Shown piece by piece: positions 1 through 9,149 of a stretch of 64,000 bases of DNA. The translations under genes and the position numbers were made by a program. Positions within the stretch are counted from its first letter, which is position 1. The number at the start of each line of letters is the position of its first letter. The DNA comes from Vibrio palustris. GTDB taxonomy: Bacteria > Pseudomonadota > Gammaproteobacteria > Enterobacterales > Vibrionaceae. The stretch spans positions 310,001 through 374,000 of the forward strand of contig NZ_AP024888.1 of the NCBI RefSeq assembly GCF_024346995.1, in the 5' to 3' direction. Under the pieces are notes generated by a model. That model searched no databases. It saw nothing but the letters and a program-made list of their open reading frames with translations, and had not been told where the DNA came from.

Positions 1-483
1 ATTGACGGCGAGTAACTTATTAAAAATTAAATAGACGCCCAATGAAAAAGCCAATGCGATGATGATATTTCTTTGCCAGTGACGGACACCACTGGTCACC
101 CATAAAATGGCAAACATAAAAAAGCAGGTGCTGATCACATAGCCTAAATGATCAAATGTGGCGGCGTAGCCCAAACTGATTAAACAGGTAACCGCAATTT
201 TTCGGCGATTGGTTTTTAACGTGGGACTTTCGTTACGCAAAGCGCGCCAAGCATATAATGAGGGACGAATACCGCCTTTTATTATCAGTAGAGCACCAAT
301 CAAAATAGCAATGGCAGCGATCGCTAACGGCATAAAAATCGCTTCGTAAGGATTGCCAAACATCGGCTGTGGGAGGGCAAGAGCATAGCCACCATAAGCG
401 CCGCCAAAAATAATACTGAAAAGGCCTGTCGCGCCGTCCCAATTCTCGGTTTTGGGCGCCGTACTGTGTTTAGGTTGAGACAT
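1..483 (-). CDS. tctB: TctB-family small membrane subunit of a tripartite tricarboxylate transporter (3' end outside window)
   Basis: Reading the minus strand from the ATG at 483 gives 161 open codons that run off the left edge, so the C-terminus is missing. The product starts MSQPKHSTAPKTENWDG and then shows hydrophobic segments at about residues 18-35, 45-65, 90-115 and 125-150. That size and hydrophobicity fit the four-helix TctB subunit. Family knowledge: TctB works with the large TctA permease and a periplasmic TctC receptor to import citrate or other carboxylates using the ion gradient. The gene lies 93 bp downstream of a TctC-type receptor on the same strand, the usual C-B-A order; TctA should lie beyond the left edge. 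An intercistronic hairpin separates it from the receptor gene. The substrate cannot be read from sequence. Confidence 0.8.
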   Translation of the reverse strand, partial: MSQPKHSTAPKTENWDGATGLFSIIFGGAYGGYALALPQPMFGNPYEAIFMPLAIAAIAILIGALLIIKGGIRPSLYAWRALRNESPTLKTNRRKIAVTCLISLGYAATFDHLGYVISTCFFMFAILWVTSGVRHWQRNIIIALAFSLGVYLIFNKLLAVN

Positions 484-520
484 AAAATTACCCGTAGAGA
501 TTACTCGAATGAAGAGAGCA

Positions 521-544
521 AAAAGCGGTATGGCGACCGCTTTT
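521..544 (-). promoter_or_regulatory. Intercistronic hairpin between receptor and membrane subunit genes
   Basis: A 9-bp perfect stem (AAAAGCGGT / ACCGCTTTT) with a 6-nt loop lies between the TctC-like and TctB genes. On the minus strand the stem ends in a T-rich arm, so it looks like a weak terminator or 3' stabiliser. It would let the receptor be made in excess over the membrane subunits. Confidence 0.6.
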
Positions 545-576
545 ATCCTAATTAAGAGGCATGGTGTAGTGTGTAA

Positions 577-1563
577 TTAGCGGCCAAACACTTCTTTGAT
601 AAGTGTCTTGTACTGCTGATTGGTTTTGCCTAAGAACGCCTTGAATTGCGTATCATTTTGATAAGCGTTGTCCCAGCCATTGCGTTTCACCGCGGCTTTC
701 CACTCATCAGTCTTGACCATCTTTTTAATCGCGTCACGCCAGTAGGTGACGGCGGCTTGTGGCATGTCTTTAGGGCCAAATAAACCGCGCCAGTTTTCAA
801 AAGTGACATCGATACCACTTTCTTTAACAGTCGGGATTTTGGCAATAGCGCCTTCGCCGACACGTTTGTCAGCGGTTTGCGCTAAGGCATGTAATTTGCC
901 ACTTTTCACTAACCCAGCGACATCTCCAAGGCCAGTCGAGATTAAATCCACATGGCCGCCAAGCGCTTGAGCGACAAGGCTGCCATCTTGAAAAGAGACA
1001 TAATCAATTTGACGCAGGTTTTTAACACCAGCGGCTTTAGCCACTAATAAAAACTGGATATGATCCATGGAGCCAGCCGCAGAAGTCCCGCCAATTTTGA
1101 CCGATTTAGGATCTTTTTTGAGGGCATCCATCACGTCTTTGATGGATTTATATCGGGAGTTTTCTGGTACCACAAATGCCGCATAGTCAGTAATCAATCG
1201 AGCAATTGGGGTGGTATCTTTATAGCTAAATTGGGTTAAGCCAGTGAGGTTTGTCAGTAAGATCGGTGGTGAATACACCGAGATTAAATTGCCTTTGCCT
1301 TTTTGAGTTTGCATATAGGCAAGATTGACGGCACCACCGCCACCAGGTCTATTGGTGACCGGAAGATTACTTTTCACTATGCCCGTATCTTTAAGCGTCT
1401 TCGCGACTGTACGGATCGTTAGATCCCATCCGCCACCGGCACCGCTTGGCGCGACCATATTAATGGTTTTAGGTGGGTAATTAGCTGCGTTTGCACTATT
1501 GAATGTCATCAATGCAGAGGTGGTAATCAAAGTGGCGATGACCAGTTTGCTCGCTTTCAACAT
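577..1563 (-). CDS. tctC: TctC/Bug-family periplasmic solute-binding protein
   Basis: 328 aa with a clear signal peptide (Lys-containing start, hydrophobic core, cleavage probably after SANA near residue 26). The mature protein starts NYPPKTINMVAPSGAGGGWD, which matches the conserved first strand and glycine-rich loop of the Bug/TctC receptors. The family binds carboxylates through two lobes and hands them to TctAB. Length is normal for the family (about 320). The start ATG at 1563 is followed directly by the signal peptide and preceded by an AAAGGAACG ribosome site. It is the first gene of a tct operon read leftward. Bug receptors are very diverse, so citrate is only the default guess; other di- or tricarboxylates are equally possible. 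Confidence 0.87.
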   Translation of the reverse strand: MLKASKLVIATLITTSALMTFNSANAANYPPKTINMVAPSGAGGGWDLTIRTVAKTLKDTGIVKSNLPVTNRPGGGGAVNLAYMQTQKGKGNLISVYSPPILLTNLTGLTQFSYKDTTPIARLITDYAAFVVPENSRYKSIKDVMDALKKDPKSVKIGGTSAAGSMDHIQFLLVAKAAGVKNLRQIDYVSFQDGSLVAQALGGHVDLISTGLGDVAGLVKSGKLHALAQTADKRVGEGAIAKIPTVKESGIDVTFENWRGLFGPKDMPQAAVTYWRDAIKKMVKTDEWKAAVKRNGWDNAYQNDTQFKAFLGKTNQQYKTLIKEVFGR

Positions 1564-2049
1564 AAATCGTTCCTTTTAATATTGTCCATTTCCATAGCGA
1601 GGCGGCCGATCATGTAGGGTGACAGTATCGCCTTCACTGGAACGGGCTTGGTTTAAATGCTCCTGCTTTAAACCTTGTTATGGTTGTTAAGAAACACCGT
1701 CAATTAATCAATGCATTGTGTGCAGTTAGATGATGTTTAGTTAACCGAATGTTTCTTGTCGGTTACCTTAAAGAAGTTGTGTTTTTCGAAATGCGAGCCA
1801 GAGCAATTTAGAACGACAAAATTATGGCGCTTATGGTTTTTATGGTTTTTAATTGGCGTTTTCTATTTATCTTTATGATTTATAAAGTAATTATTTAAAT
1901 TAATTCTTTGTTAAATCTGTCTGTATTGGTATTGAGGTAAGCATGATGAGCGGAGTCAATGGTCTATCCCCACGTACTTAACCTGGTTTATAGACAATGT
2001 CGCGAGTTGGGTAAGTTTGGTGACAAAGACGTTCTAGCAAGTCAATGAA
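1564..2049. other. Intergenic region with promoter of the tct operon; one inverted repeat
   Basis: 486 bp without a gene. It must hold the leftward promoter of tctC. The only structure I see is an imperfect inverted repeat at 1740-1767: arms GTTAACCGA and TCGGTTACC, 8 of 9 positions complementary, 10-nt spacer. It has no following T-run, so it is more likely an operator or leader hairpin than a terminator. No TctDE regulator is in the window. Confidence 0.4.
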
Positions 2050-2703
2050 TTAGTCTTCTTGAGTAATTTCACTGCTAAGTTGTTGTAAATAAAGATGCAT
2101 GAATTGGGTGCGTTGAGCGGCTTCTTGCTGGGCAGATTGGGTATGCATGGTATGTTGTAACTTGAGTAGTTTGGTATAAAAGTGATCAATAGCAAATTGG
2201 CGATCATCAGCAGAGCGTGACTGACAAAAAGGGTCGTTGCTGGAATAAAACTCATTCTCGAGCTGTGTATTGACTTGAATACACCGTGCCACGCCAATCG
2301 CCCCCAGAGCATCTAAACGATCAGCATCCTGTACGATTTGTGCTTCTCGAGTCCGTGGAGTGACGTGCGCACTATAGCTATGAGCAACAATTGCATGATG
2401 AATGTCATCATGATAAGCCTGAGGATAATCAATAGAAAGTAGAAACTCGACCGCTCGATCAGCGGCTATGGTTGAGCTTTTTGCTTTATCCGGATGATTT
2501 TTCGCGAAAGAAAAGCAATCATGCAAATACGCAGCGGGCAGCACAATCGCGAGTTGCCCCTGTTCTTGACGGCATAATGCTTTTGCCGTTTTCACTACTC
2601 GTAATACATGTTGGATATTATGGGCAATATCTTGCTGCATCACGGTTTGAATATACTCAAAAAGTGCAGGCTCGAACGTGCTAAGTTGCTGGTCAGTCAA
2701 CAT
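2050..2703 (-). CDS. HD-domain phosphohydrolase (YedJ-like)
   Basis: 217 aa, all soluble. The metal-binding HD signature is visible in order: His32 in AHNIQHV, His61-Asp62 in AYLHDC, and Asp126 in QDADRLDALGAIG, together with His103 and His108 of the intervening helix. This arrangement is that of the small YedJ-type HD proteins, predicted metal-dependent phosphohydrolases acting on nucleotides or other phosphate esters; the substrate is not known. The gene is on the same strand as the cysteine hydrolase upstream of it (130 bp gap) and could be cotranscribed with it. Confidence is high for the fold and low for any specific reaction. Confidence 0.8.
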   Translation of the reverse strand: MLTDQQLSTFEPALFEYIQTVMQQDIAHNIQHVLRVVKTAKALCRQEQGQLAIVLPAAYLHDCFSFAKNHPDKAKSSTIAADRAVEFLLSIDYPQAYHDDIHHAIVAHSYSAHVTPRTREAQIVQDADRLDALGAIGVARCIQVNTQLENEFYSSNDPFCQSRSADDRQFAIDHFYTKLLKLQHTMHTQSAQQEAAQRTQFMHLYLQQLSSEITQED

Positions 2704-2832
2704 AATGGCTCCTAGAGAGAAGAGCGGGCGGTATGGTAAACCGATGGCATGTGGCGAATCATCGCTATGATAGAAGGTAATCTATCGCTGTATTCGCCAC
2801 CAATACCACTAATGCCTATTTCAGCAACGTCA

Positions 2833-3378
2833 TCAGCGAACGTTATTACCAATAAGCTGCGCGGTTGGCACGGCTTTGATAGTGACGCCAAAGCTGCCGA
2901 TACTTGGCAAGGTCGCATTGTGATGTTGGCGAATCACTTCTCCACTGGCGTGTGTTTTATCATGAGTGGTATGCGCATCGGCGATAAGTGTTACAGGGTA
3001 ACCTAAGCCAGCGGCACGGCGTGTGGTGGTATCCACACAAAACTCGGTAGCGTAGCCACAAACAATAAGTTGTGACACCTCTAGTTGCTCAAGTAATGGG
3101 TGTAATGGCGTGCGTAAAAACGAATCTGGTGTTTGCTTATTAATACGGTGATCACGATCCGTGATATGAAGATCGGATTGTAGCTGCCATCCATTACTCT
3201 CTAACGAGATAACGGTACCAGGTTCGTCGTGTTGAATAAAAATGACCGGATAACCTTCGTTACGTGCCCATTGCGTCACCGCGTTAATACGCACGATAAC
3301 TGATTGTGCGTCAAAAGGTCGCGGTTGAGGGTCAAATAAAGCGGCTTGTACATCAATCACTAAAACAGCGGGTTTCAT
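2833..3378 (-). CDS. Isochorismatase-like cysteine hydrolase
   Basis: 181 aa, the usual length for this fold. The catalytic triad can be seen: Asp9 in VLVIDVQ, Lys81 in INKQTPDSF, and the nucleophile Cys114 in CGYATEFCVDTT. A Thr-rich TTTRRAAGLGYPV segment follows, as is typical. Members hydrolyse amide or vinyl-ether bonds (nicotinamidase, ureidoacrylate amidohydrolase, isochorismatase), and many are uncharacterised. The HNAT segment near residue 152 is common in the YcaC/YecD-type subgroup. It is the first gene of a possible two-gene unit with the HD protein. The long AT-rich region before it supplies the promoter. The substrate cannot be decided from context. Confidence 0.82.
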   Translation of the reverse strand: MKPAVLVIDVQAALFDPQPRPFDAQSVIVRINAVTQWARNEGYPVIFIQHDEPGTVISLESNGWQLQSDLHITDRDHRINKQTPDSFLRTPLHPLLEQLEVSQLIVCGYATEFCVDTTTRRAAGLGYPVTLIADAHTTHDKTHASGEVIRQHHNATLPSIGSFGVTIKAVPTAQLIGNNVR

Positions 3379-4016
3379 AATAATCCTTTATTGCATTCGG
3401 TTGGGCAAAGGGAGCACGCATGCCACGATTTATGATACGGCGAGTATACTGAAAAAGATCAAAAAAAGCAGCGCGTATTAACGCAGATAAACACTGTTTA
3501 TCGGCCTCAAAGCAAGGAAAATTGGTTGAAAAAGACGTGTAAATCATGGTGTGTAAGTACACCATAAACATCTCTCGAGAGCGATATTATTACCGACTCG
3601 TAATTGGCCTAATATTTTTTCTTTCACATGACAAATGCACATTTCATTATTTATTTCTAAAGGTTACAAGGTTTAAATAATACTTATTCTATAAAAAATG
3701 AATGGTAATAAATACTGTATATACCTGTTTATACAAATTATAGAAATTTCGTTATAGTTTGTTGGGATATAAAATATGACATGACTAATCTTATGAGTGG
3801 GCCTTTGTTTTTTTTACTATTAACCATTGATTTTATGTTGTTTTTATTTTTTTGGCGTATTTATTGTTATTTATCAATTAAACATAATTTTGACATTATT
3901 AAGGGCTCTGACTAGATTCTATAACAATCTTTATGCCGTTTTCAGTTAAGGTAATATAACAATTGATTAGATAAGATGAGTTATCTAAGCATTACTTGCG
4001 AATTTAGGAGCACAGC
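3379..4016. other. AT-rich intergenic region between divergent genes
   Basis: 638 bp with no convincing coding sequence: the only open frames are short, unconserved-looking and lack ribosome sites. It is strongly AT-rich from about 3600 to 3970, unlike the flanking genes, which fits a double promoter region and possible H-NS binding. It holds the rightward promoter candidate listed separately. Confidence 0.5.
3890..3918 (+). promoter_or_regulatory. Candidate sigma-70 promoter for the aldehyde dehydrogenase
   Basis: A perfect TTGACA at 3890-3895 is followed after 17 bp by TAGATT (4 of 6 matches to TATAAT). Predicted transcription starts near 3925, about 90 nt before the ATG at 4017. Seen by eye only. 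Confidence 0.4.
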
Positions 4017-5420
4017 ATGTCAGAATTACACTCTATGTTACGTACAATGAAAACAGCACATATTGATGCGGGGCCGGCGGACATCTCTACTCGTAAGCAG
4101 CGCTTAAAAAAATCTATCGCCCTTCTTAAAGACAATTATACCGCACTGTGCGGTGCAATGAGTGATGATTTCGGTCACCGTAGTCACTATCAATCTGTCC
4201 TTGCCGATATCATGAGCGCTATTGGAGCTCTTAAACATTCTCATGATCACCTTGACGAATGGATCAAACCTGAGCACGTTGATGATATCGATGGGGGAAT
4301 TCAAGCGTGGATACAACAACAACCTGTGGGGGTAGTTGGCGTGATTAGTCCTTGGAATTTCCCTCTCAATCTTGCGTTTGGACCATTGGCGAGCATATTT
4401 GCAGCGGGTAACCGCGCTATGCTTAAGCCATCTGAACTGACTCCAAGAACATCGGCTTTACTGAAAGAGTTGGTTGCACAATACTTTGACCCACAAGAAT
4501 TAACAGTAGTAACAGGTGGCGCTGATGTGGGTAAAGCATTCAGTGCTTTGCCCTTTGATCATCTTGTCTTTACTGGAAGCGGAGCAGTCGGCAAGCATAT
4601 TATGCGTGCTGCTGCGGAGAATTTAGTGCCAGTCACATTGGAGCTTGGTGGCAAATCGCCAGTGGTTGTTGATAGCGACTATGATATCACCATAGCGGCA
4701 GCCCGAACGCTCACAGTGAAAACCTTCAATACGGGTCAAATTTGTATGTCACCGGATTATATAATGATCCCTGAAGGCAGTGAGTCGGCATTTCAAGCCG
4801 CTTCAGCCGAGTTTATCGAGCAGAGCTTCCCATCTATGATAGATAATGAGGATTACACCACGATTATTACCGATCGCCACTTTGCACGTTTAGTTGCGAT
4901 GTTAGATGACGCGCGTGACAAGGGAGCCAATGTTGTGTCTTTAGCGCCGCAAGGCGAACCAGATTACGATACGAAGACTCGCAAGATGGCGATACACCTG
5001 ATCTTTGGCGTTACCGAAGAGATGGATGTCATGCAAGAGGAAATCTTCGGCCCATTATTTCCAGTCAAAACCTATACACAGCTTGATGATACGATTGAGT
5101 ATATCAATGCCCATGACCGACCGTTAGCGGCGTATCTCTTTAGCGATAACTCTGCGAATCAAGATAAGTTTGCTCAGCATACTACCTCTGGCGCTTTAGT
5201 GATTAATGATGTGATGACACATGCATCGCTCAATGATTTACCATTTGGTGGTGTTGGCGGTTCAGGTATCGGGGCATATCATGGTCTACATGGTTTCCGA
5301 GAGTTTACTCATGCTAAGCCAGTGGTGGTACAAACGCCGCAAGGTGAGTCTGGTTTAAGACTTCGTGCGCCATATTCACAAGAGACACTTGAAGCGATGA
5401 CCAGTTTTCTAGACGCTTAG
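4017..5420 (+). CDS. Coniferyl-aldehyde-dehydrogenase-type NAD(P) aldehyde dehydrogenase
   Basis: 467 aa, shorter than standard 490-500 aa aldehyde dehydrogenases and typical of the class-3-like CalB subgroup. Active-site residues are all present: Asn114 in SPWNFPL, Glu209 in LELGGKSP, and Cys243 in NTGQICMSPDY. The cofactor loop FTGSGAVGK is at about 185-193. The enzyme oxidises an aldehyde to the acid with NAD(P)+. CalB homologues act on coniferyl aldehyde, but in vibrios the physiological aldehyde (fatty or aromatic) is unknown. The start follows TTTAGGAGCACAGC, a good ribosome site. It is monocistronic: its own promoter candidate upstream and a terminator directly downstream. Confidence 0.85.
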   Translation: MSELHSMLRTMKTAHIDAGPADISTRKQRLKKSIALLKDNYTALCGAMSDDFGHRSHYQSVLADIMSAIGALKHSHDHLDEWIKPEHVDDIDGGIQAWIQQQPVGVVGVISPWNFPLNLAFGPLASIFAAGNRAMLKPSELTPRTSALLKELVAQYFDPQELTVVTGGADVGKAFSALPFDHLVFTGSGAVGKHIMRAAAENLVPVTLELGGKSPVVVDSDYDITIAAARTLTVKTFNTGQICMSPDYIMIPEGSESAFQAASAEFIEQSFPSMIDNEDYTTIITDRHFARLVAMLDDARDKGANVVSLAPQGEPDYDTKTRKMAIHLIFGVTEEMDVMQEEIFGPLFPVKTYTQLDDTIEYINAHDRPLAAYLFSDNSANQDKFAQHTTSGALVINDVMTHASLNDLPFGGVGGSGIGAYHGLHGFREFTHAKPVVVQTPQGESGLRLRAPYSQETLEAMTSFLDA

Positions 5421-5454
5421 AGGTTCCTGCTTCATCGAGTAGGTGTTGTGTTAG

Positions 5455-5481
5455 CCGCTCCAGTTATCTGGGGCGGTTTTT
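5455..5481 (+). terminator. Rho-independent terminator of the aldehyde dehydrogenase gene
   Basis: Stem CCGCTCC / GGGGCGG (one G-U pair), 8-nt loop, followed by TTTTT. It lies 35 bp after the stop codon. Confidence 0.75.
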
Positions 5482-5579
5482 ACGTTCATGCCAGTGTACA
5501 CAATTTTGATATTAGGAAGAGCGTGTGGAGTAGCACATATAAACTTGCTTGTTTGCCGATCCGGGCATAGAGTTAAAAT

Positions 5580-6665
5580 ATGAATTATGAAATCACACCA
5601 GTCTTAAATGCTTACCCTTACCTATCTACTTTTACGCTGATCGTCGTCGCGCTGGTGGCCGGCTTGGTGGTGCGTTTTGCGGTGCTATTGGCGTTAAAAT
5701 ACAATACTAAGCGAAGTAATCGCTTTGTCTTCAACTCGTTACAGCAGCATTTACGGCCTCGCTGGTTCTTATTTGTCCCCGCTATTTTATTGCACCTTGG
5801 TTCTGATAGGCTACCTCTTTCTACAGGGGAGGTGAAGGTATTAGAAGAGATCTTACAAATTATTATAGTGTTATCTTTCGCGATGATTGCCACCAGTTTG
5901 GTAAAAGTGGTCGAAGATGTGTTATTCAAACGTTACGACATCTCACACGCGGATAATCTCAAAGCGCGTAAAGCACGTACGCAAATCATCTACGTAAAAA
6001 AAGTGGCGTTAGTGATTATTACCATTTTAGCACTAGGAATGATTTTACTTAACTTTGATAGCGTTCGTCAGTACGGTACGACCATCCTTACTGGTGCAGG
6101 TGTAGCAGGTATTATCATTGGTTTTGCCTTGCAAAAAACATTGGCCAACTTGTTTTCTGGCATTCAAATCGCGTTTACTCAACCGATAAAAATCGATGAT
6201 GCTGTGGTGGTTGAGGGCGAGTGGGGGTGGATAGAAGAAATTAACCTAACGTATGTTGTGGTAAAAATTTGGGATTTACGTCGGTTGGTTCTACCGATCA
6301 CCTATTTTACAGAAAATGCATTTCAAAACTGGACGAGGAATACTGCCCAAATTCTAGGTTCGGTTAACTTGTATGTGGATTACTCTATGCCACTGGAACC
6401 ATTGAGAAATTATTTTGAAGAAGTGCTCGAAGGTACGGATATGTGGGATAAGACAGGTAAAGCCTTTCAAGTGATCGATTGTTCTGAGAAGACCATGACG
6501 ATTCGTTTACTCATGACGGCAAGAAACTCGCCAGTGGCCTGGGATTTACGGTGTCACGTTCGAGAAGCGATGATTGGCTATATTCAGCACAACTTCCCTG
6601 AAAGTTTTCCGCGAGTACGTGCTGAGATTAATGAGCAAGCCTTTCCACCCCCTAAAAACCAATAG
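5580..6665 (+). CDS. MscS-family mechanosensitive ion channel
   Basis: 361 aa with four predicted membrane helices (about residues 18-40, 60-80, 88-110 and 135-155) ahead of the conserved pore segment. The pore helix and start of the beta domain read GAGVAGIIIGFALQKTLANL, the hallmark of MscS; FSGIQIAFTQPIKIDD and the NWTR segment complete the MscS core. The C-terminal third is the mixed alpha/beta cytoplasmic vestibule. Such channels release osmolytes when membrane tension rises. It is longer than E. coli MscS (286 aa) and closer to the medium-sized YbdG/YnaI-like group. The gene stands alone. Confidence 0.87.
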   Translation: MNYEITPVLNAYPYLSTFTLIVVALVAGLVVRFAVLLALKYNTKRSNRFVFNSLQQHLRPRWFLFVPAILLHLGSDRLPLSTGEVKVLEEILQIIIVLSFAMIATSLVKVVEDVLFKRYDISHADNLKARKARTQIIYVKKVALVIITILALGMILLNFDSVRQYGTTILTGAGVAGIIIGFALQKTLANLFSGIQIAFTQPIKIDDAVVVEGEWGWIEEINLTYVVVKIWDLRRLVLPITYFTENAFQNWTRNTAQILGSVNLYVDYSMPLEPLRNYFEEVLEGTDMWDKTGKAFQVIDCSEKTMTIRLLMTARNSPVAWDLRCHVREAMIGYIQHNFPESFPRVRAEINEQAFPPPKNQ

Positions 6666-6922
6666 AAGAATCTATGATAGTTGATCAATCATTTAATCTA
6701 TATAACGAAAAGGGCTAGCAAACTTAGGCCGTAGAATACGTAAGCTTGATGGGTTATTTGGATGCTCAGTCGCTAGTTATGGCGGTTATTTCTTATAGAG
6801 CTAACTTAGAGTGAGGTTAAGTCAGTGAGATTATCGCTGAGTACGAATCAGCGTAGATGTTCTCAGCAGGGTAAGAGAAGGTCGTAGACAGACAAGTGGG
6901 GATGCAGATGAGTCAGTTTTAG

Positions 6923-6953
6923 AAAAAAAATGGTGCGGTCAAAGACCACACCA
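6923..6953 (-). terminator. Rho-independent terminator of the cold-shock gene
   Basis: On the minus strand TGGTGTGGTC pairs with GACCGCACCA around a 3-nt loop and is followed by eight T. It sits 33 bp past the csp stop codon. The rest of the 320-bp gap from 6666 holds nothing I recognise. Confidence 0.85.
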
Positions 6954-6985
6954 TCGAATTCTTTTAGGCTTAATAAGCTGAGAGC

Positions 6986-7195
6986 TTATTGACCAACAAC
7001 GTTAGCTGCTTGAGGGCCTTTTTTACCTTGTTCTAGGTCAAAGCTTACTTTTTGACCTTCAGCAAGAGTTTTAAAGCCGTCTGCTACGATAGAGTTGAAG
7101 TGAACAAACACGTCATCGCCGCCGTTGTCTTGAGTGATGAAACCGAAACCTTTAGTTTCGTTGAACCATTTTACTGAACCAGTCATTTTAGACAT
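6986..7195 (-). CDS. CspA-family cold-shock protein
   Basis: 69 aa single cold-shock domain. RNP-1 (KGFGFI, residues 15-20) and RNP-2 (VFVHF, 29-33) are intact, with the usual aromatic surface (Trp10, Phe11, Phe17, Phe19, Phe30, His32, Phe33). These proteins bind single-stranded RNA and DNA and melt mRNA structure. The open frame extends upstream, but the start at 7195 ([12 protein letters not shown]) is right: it gives family length and has a GAGGT ribosome site 8 nt ahead. A long leader lies upstream. Several paralogues usually coexist in vibrios, so I do not assign a letter. Confidence 0.93.
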   Translation of the reverse strand: MSKMTGSVKWFNETKGFGFITQDNGGDDVFVHFNSIVADGFKTLAEGQKVSFDLEQGKKGPQAANVVGQ

Positions 7196-7373
7196 AGAAA
7201 TACCTCGGTATATTTTAAATTGTATATGAATGCTGTGACAAACGCTATTATCTGGATCATGAAGGAGAAGCAATCGCCGGAGCATCGAAATATATCGAAG
7301 TAAAACTGGGATAACACTTGTACTTAATTTTCACTTTCTAATAGCTCATTTGTAAGAGCTGGTTGTCACTATA
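7196..7373 (-). promoter_or_regulatory. Candidate promoter and long 5' leader of the cold-shock gene
   Basis: A TATAGT -10-like hexamer lies on the minus strand at 7373-7368. It would start a leader of roughly 165 nt before the ATG. That length is in the range of the regulatory cspA leader of E. coli. The leader contains a short hairpin (AGCTC / GAGCT near 7336-7355). I cannot see a good -35 hexamer or a confident cold box. Confidence 0.35.
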
Positions 7374-7495
7374 CAGGCCTTGCTGAAAATTACTAGTGTT
7401 ATTTGCAATTTTTTTTACTTAATGTTTAAAAACTGATGGCTCTGCTAGTTTGTCATGATTTGTACCTCACCATGACCTCATCTTATCTGCGTAGA

Positions 7496-8791
7496 TTAAT
7501 CTTGACGTAAGCGATCAACGATCTCGACAAAGCGAGCTACACCCTGGCCGACATCTTGTAAGCCATGTTGTACCGTATGAATATCGCCTTCGCCTTGTAG
7601 CGCGACGTCGTTGACGGCCTTTAGGTACGCGCCCATGTTTTTGATAAGTTCGGTATTCTCTCCAACTACACTGGAAATTTCTTCTGTCGCCGAAGAGGTT
7701 CGCGACGCAAGCTTACGGACTTCATCGGCGACTACGGCAAAGCCGCGGCCTGTCTCGCCAGCGCGCGCCGCTTCAATAGCCGCGTTTAACGCCAGAAGGT
7801 TGGTTTGTCCTGCGATACCATTAATAGTTGTCACAATATCATTAATATTTTTTGACTGCTCCATGAGGTCTTCACCTAGGTCGCTGGCCCCTTTAACTTT
7901 TTCAGCGACGGTATGCGAGGTGGCCACGGCATCATTTAAAACTTGGATTGCAGAATCGGTAATGTGTGAGGTTTCTTCTGAAATTGCTGCGGCCATTTCT
8001 ACCGCTTGCGTAGATAATTCCACGCTTTTACTAATATCGGAAGCAAATTTAATCACTTTATAGGCTTTACCGTGGCGATCTAAGATAGGGTTATAAGTCG
8101 CTTCTAACCAAATGACTTTATCGTTCGCATCTTTACGTTTAAAACGCCCGGTAAAGTGCTCTCCGCGTTTTAAACGGCTCCAAAAGTCGGGATTTTCTTG
8201 GTAGAAGTCATCGAAACAAAAAATCTTATGATGTTGGTTAACCACGTCATGTAAGCTGTAGCCAACGGTATCAAGAAAGTTTTGATTAGCAGTGAGTATT
8301 GTACCGTCGGTAGTAAATTCAATCACCGCTAATGATTTGTCTAAGGCCTGGAGAATCGCATTTTTGGCACTGAGATCATTAGCAGACTCAGTCACGTCAC
8401 TACAAATTTTAATCACCTTAACCACTTTGTTTTGAAGGTTAGTAACAGGAAAGTAGTTGGCTTCTAGTGCGAGTGCTTCGCCGTTTTTTCGAAAACGCTT
8501 AAAGGTGCCATGATGCCCTTGGCCGCTGGCGAGCTTATCCCAAAATGCTCGATATTCTGAAGAGGCCACATACTGACTATCACAAAAAATTTTATGGTGT
8601 TTACCCACAATTTCAGACAGTGTATAACCAGAGGCATCAAGAAAATGTTGGTTGGCATCAATGATGGTGCCGTCGGGTTTAAATTCAATATAAGCGGTGT
8701 GTTCTTTGATCGCATCTAACTCATTACGTTGCTCATCGCATTCTACTTTTTTGTTTAGCGCGTCAGCCGATTTTTTTTTATTGAACCACAT
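7496..8791 (-). CDS. Soluble two-PAS methyl-accepting chemotaxis protein (BdlA-like)
   Basis: 431 aa with no signal peptide or membrane segment. Two tandem PAS domains (about 30-125 and 150-245) share the same core ([20 protein letters not shown] and [20 protein letters not shown]), each with a HHKIFC segment; a signalling domain follows. The receptor tip reads [20 protein letters not shown] and is highly conserved. The adaptation helices are short and no C-terminal CheR-docking pentapeptide is present. The architecture matches BdlA of Pseudomonas, a cytoplasmic sensor controlling biofilm dispersal, and also some Aer-like energy sensors. The conserved HKIFC motif suggests haem or flavin-linked redox sensing, which is inference. 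A 12-bp tandem repeat lies immediately before the start codon. Confidence 0.85.
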   Translation of the reverse strand: MWFNKKKSADALNKKVECDEQRNELDAIKEHTAYIEFKPDGTIIDANQHFLDASGYTLSEIVGKHHKIFCDSQYVASSEYRAFWDKLASGQGHHGTFKRFRKNGEALALEANYFPVTNLQNKVVKVIKICSDVTESANDLSAKNAILQALDKSLAVIEFTTDGTILTANQNFLDTVGYSLHDVVNQHHKIFCFDDFYQENPDFWSRLKRGEHFTGRFKRKDANDKVIWLEATYNPILDRHGKAYKVIKFASDISKSVELSTQAVEMAAAISEETSHITDSAIQVLNDAVATSHTVAEKVKGASDLGEDLMEQSKNINDIVTTINGIAGQTNLLALNAAIEAARAGETGRGFAVVADEVRKLASRTSSATEEISSVVGENTELIKNMGAYLKAVNDVALQGEGDIHTVQHGLQDVGQGVARFVEIVDRLRQD

Positions 8792-8793
8792 AA

Positions 8794-8825
8794 TTTACTT
8801 ATCCCTTTACTTATCCCTTTACTTA
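8794..8825. repeat. 12-bp tandem repeat (2.7 copies) covering the ribosome site of the BdlA-like gene
   Basis: TTTACTTATCCC occurs at 8794-8805 and 8806-8817, with a third partial copy (TTTACTTA) at 8818-8825. On the coding strand each unit reads GGGATAAGTAAA, so each supplies a possible weak ribosome site. The repeat ends 2 bp before the ATG. Confidence 0.85.
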
Positions 8826-9149
8826 AGCCTACGTGGCCTGATCATAAATAGCTCTGCAAATAAAATAGCGTGTCATGTATGAAAGAAATCTATCGAATAA
8901 TATATAGAAGTAATTCGAAAAAAAATAAATGTCTAAGTAGCGTATTTTGGTGAGTGGTTGGGTGTTTCGCGCATTTCTATGAAAAATGAGAGGTTAGGGC
9001 CTATGTTCTAGTGAGGATATTTTTTATAAAAGCGTTGTTGGCTTGTCGGTGTCATCATAAATACTGGGTAGCCAGAATGTGTCAATGCATTGCTTGTTTT
9101 CGGATGAATGCATCATAAATGCTCATTTTTTTTCATAACTTGATACAAA

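Noticed and set aside
233..442. 69-aa leftward frame in the TctB region
   Set aside because: It is an out-of-frame shadow; the frame from ATG 483 gives the TctB protein.
7196..7285. N-terminal extension of the cold-shock protein (30 aa)
   Set aside because: Not present in the family; the ATG at 7195 has a good ribosome site and gives the standard 69 aa.
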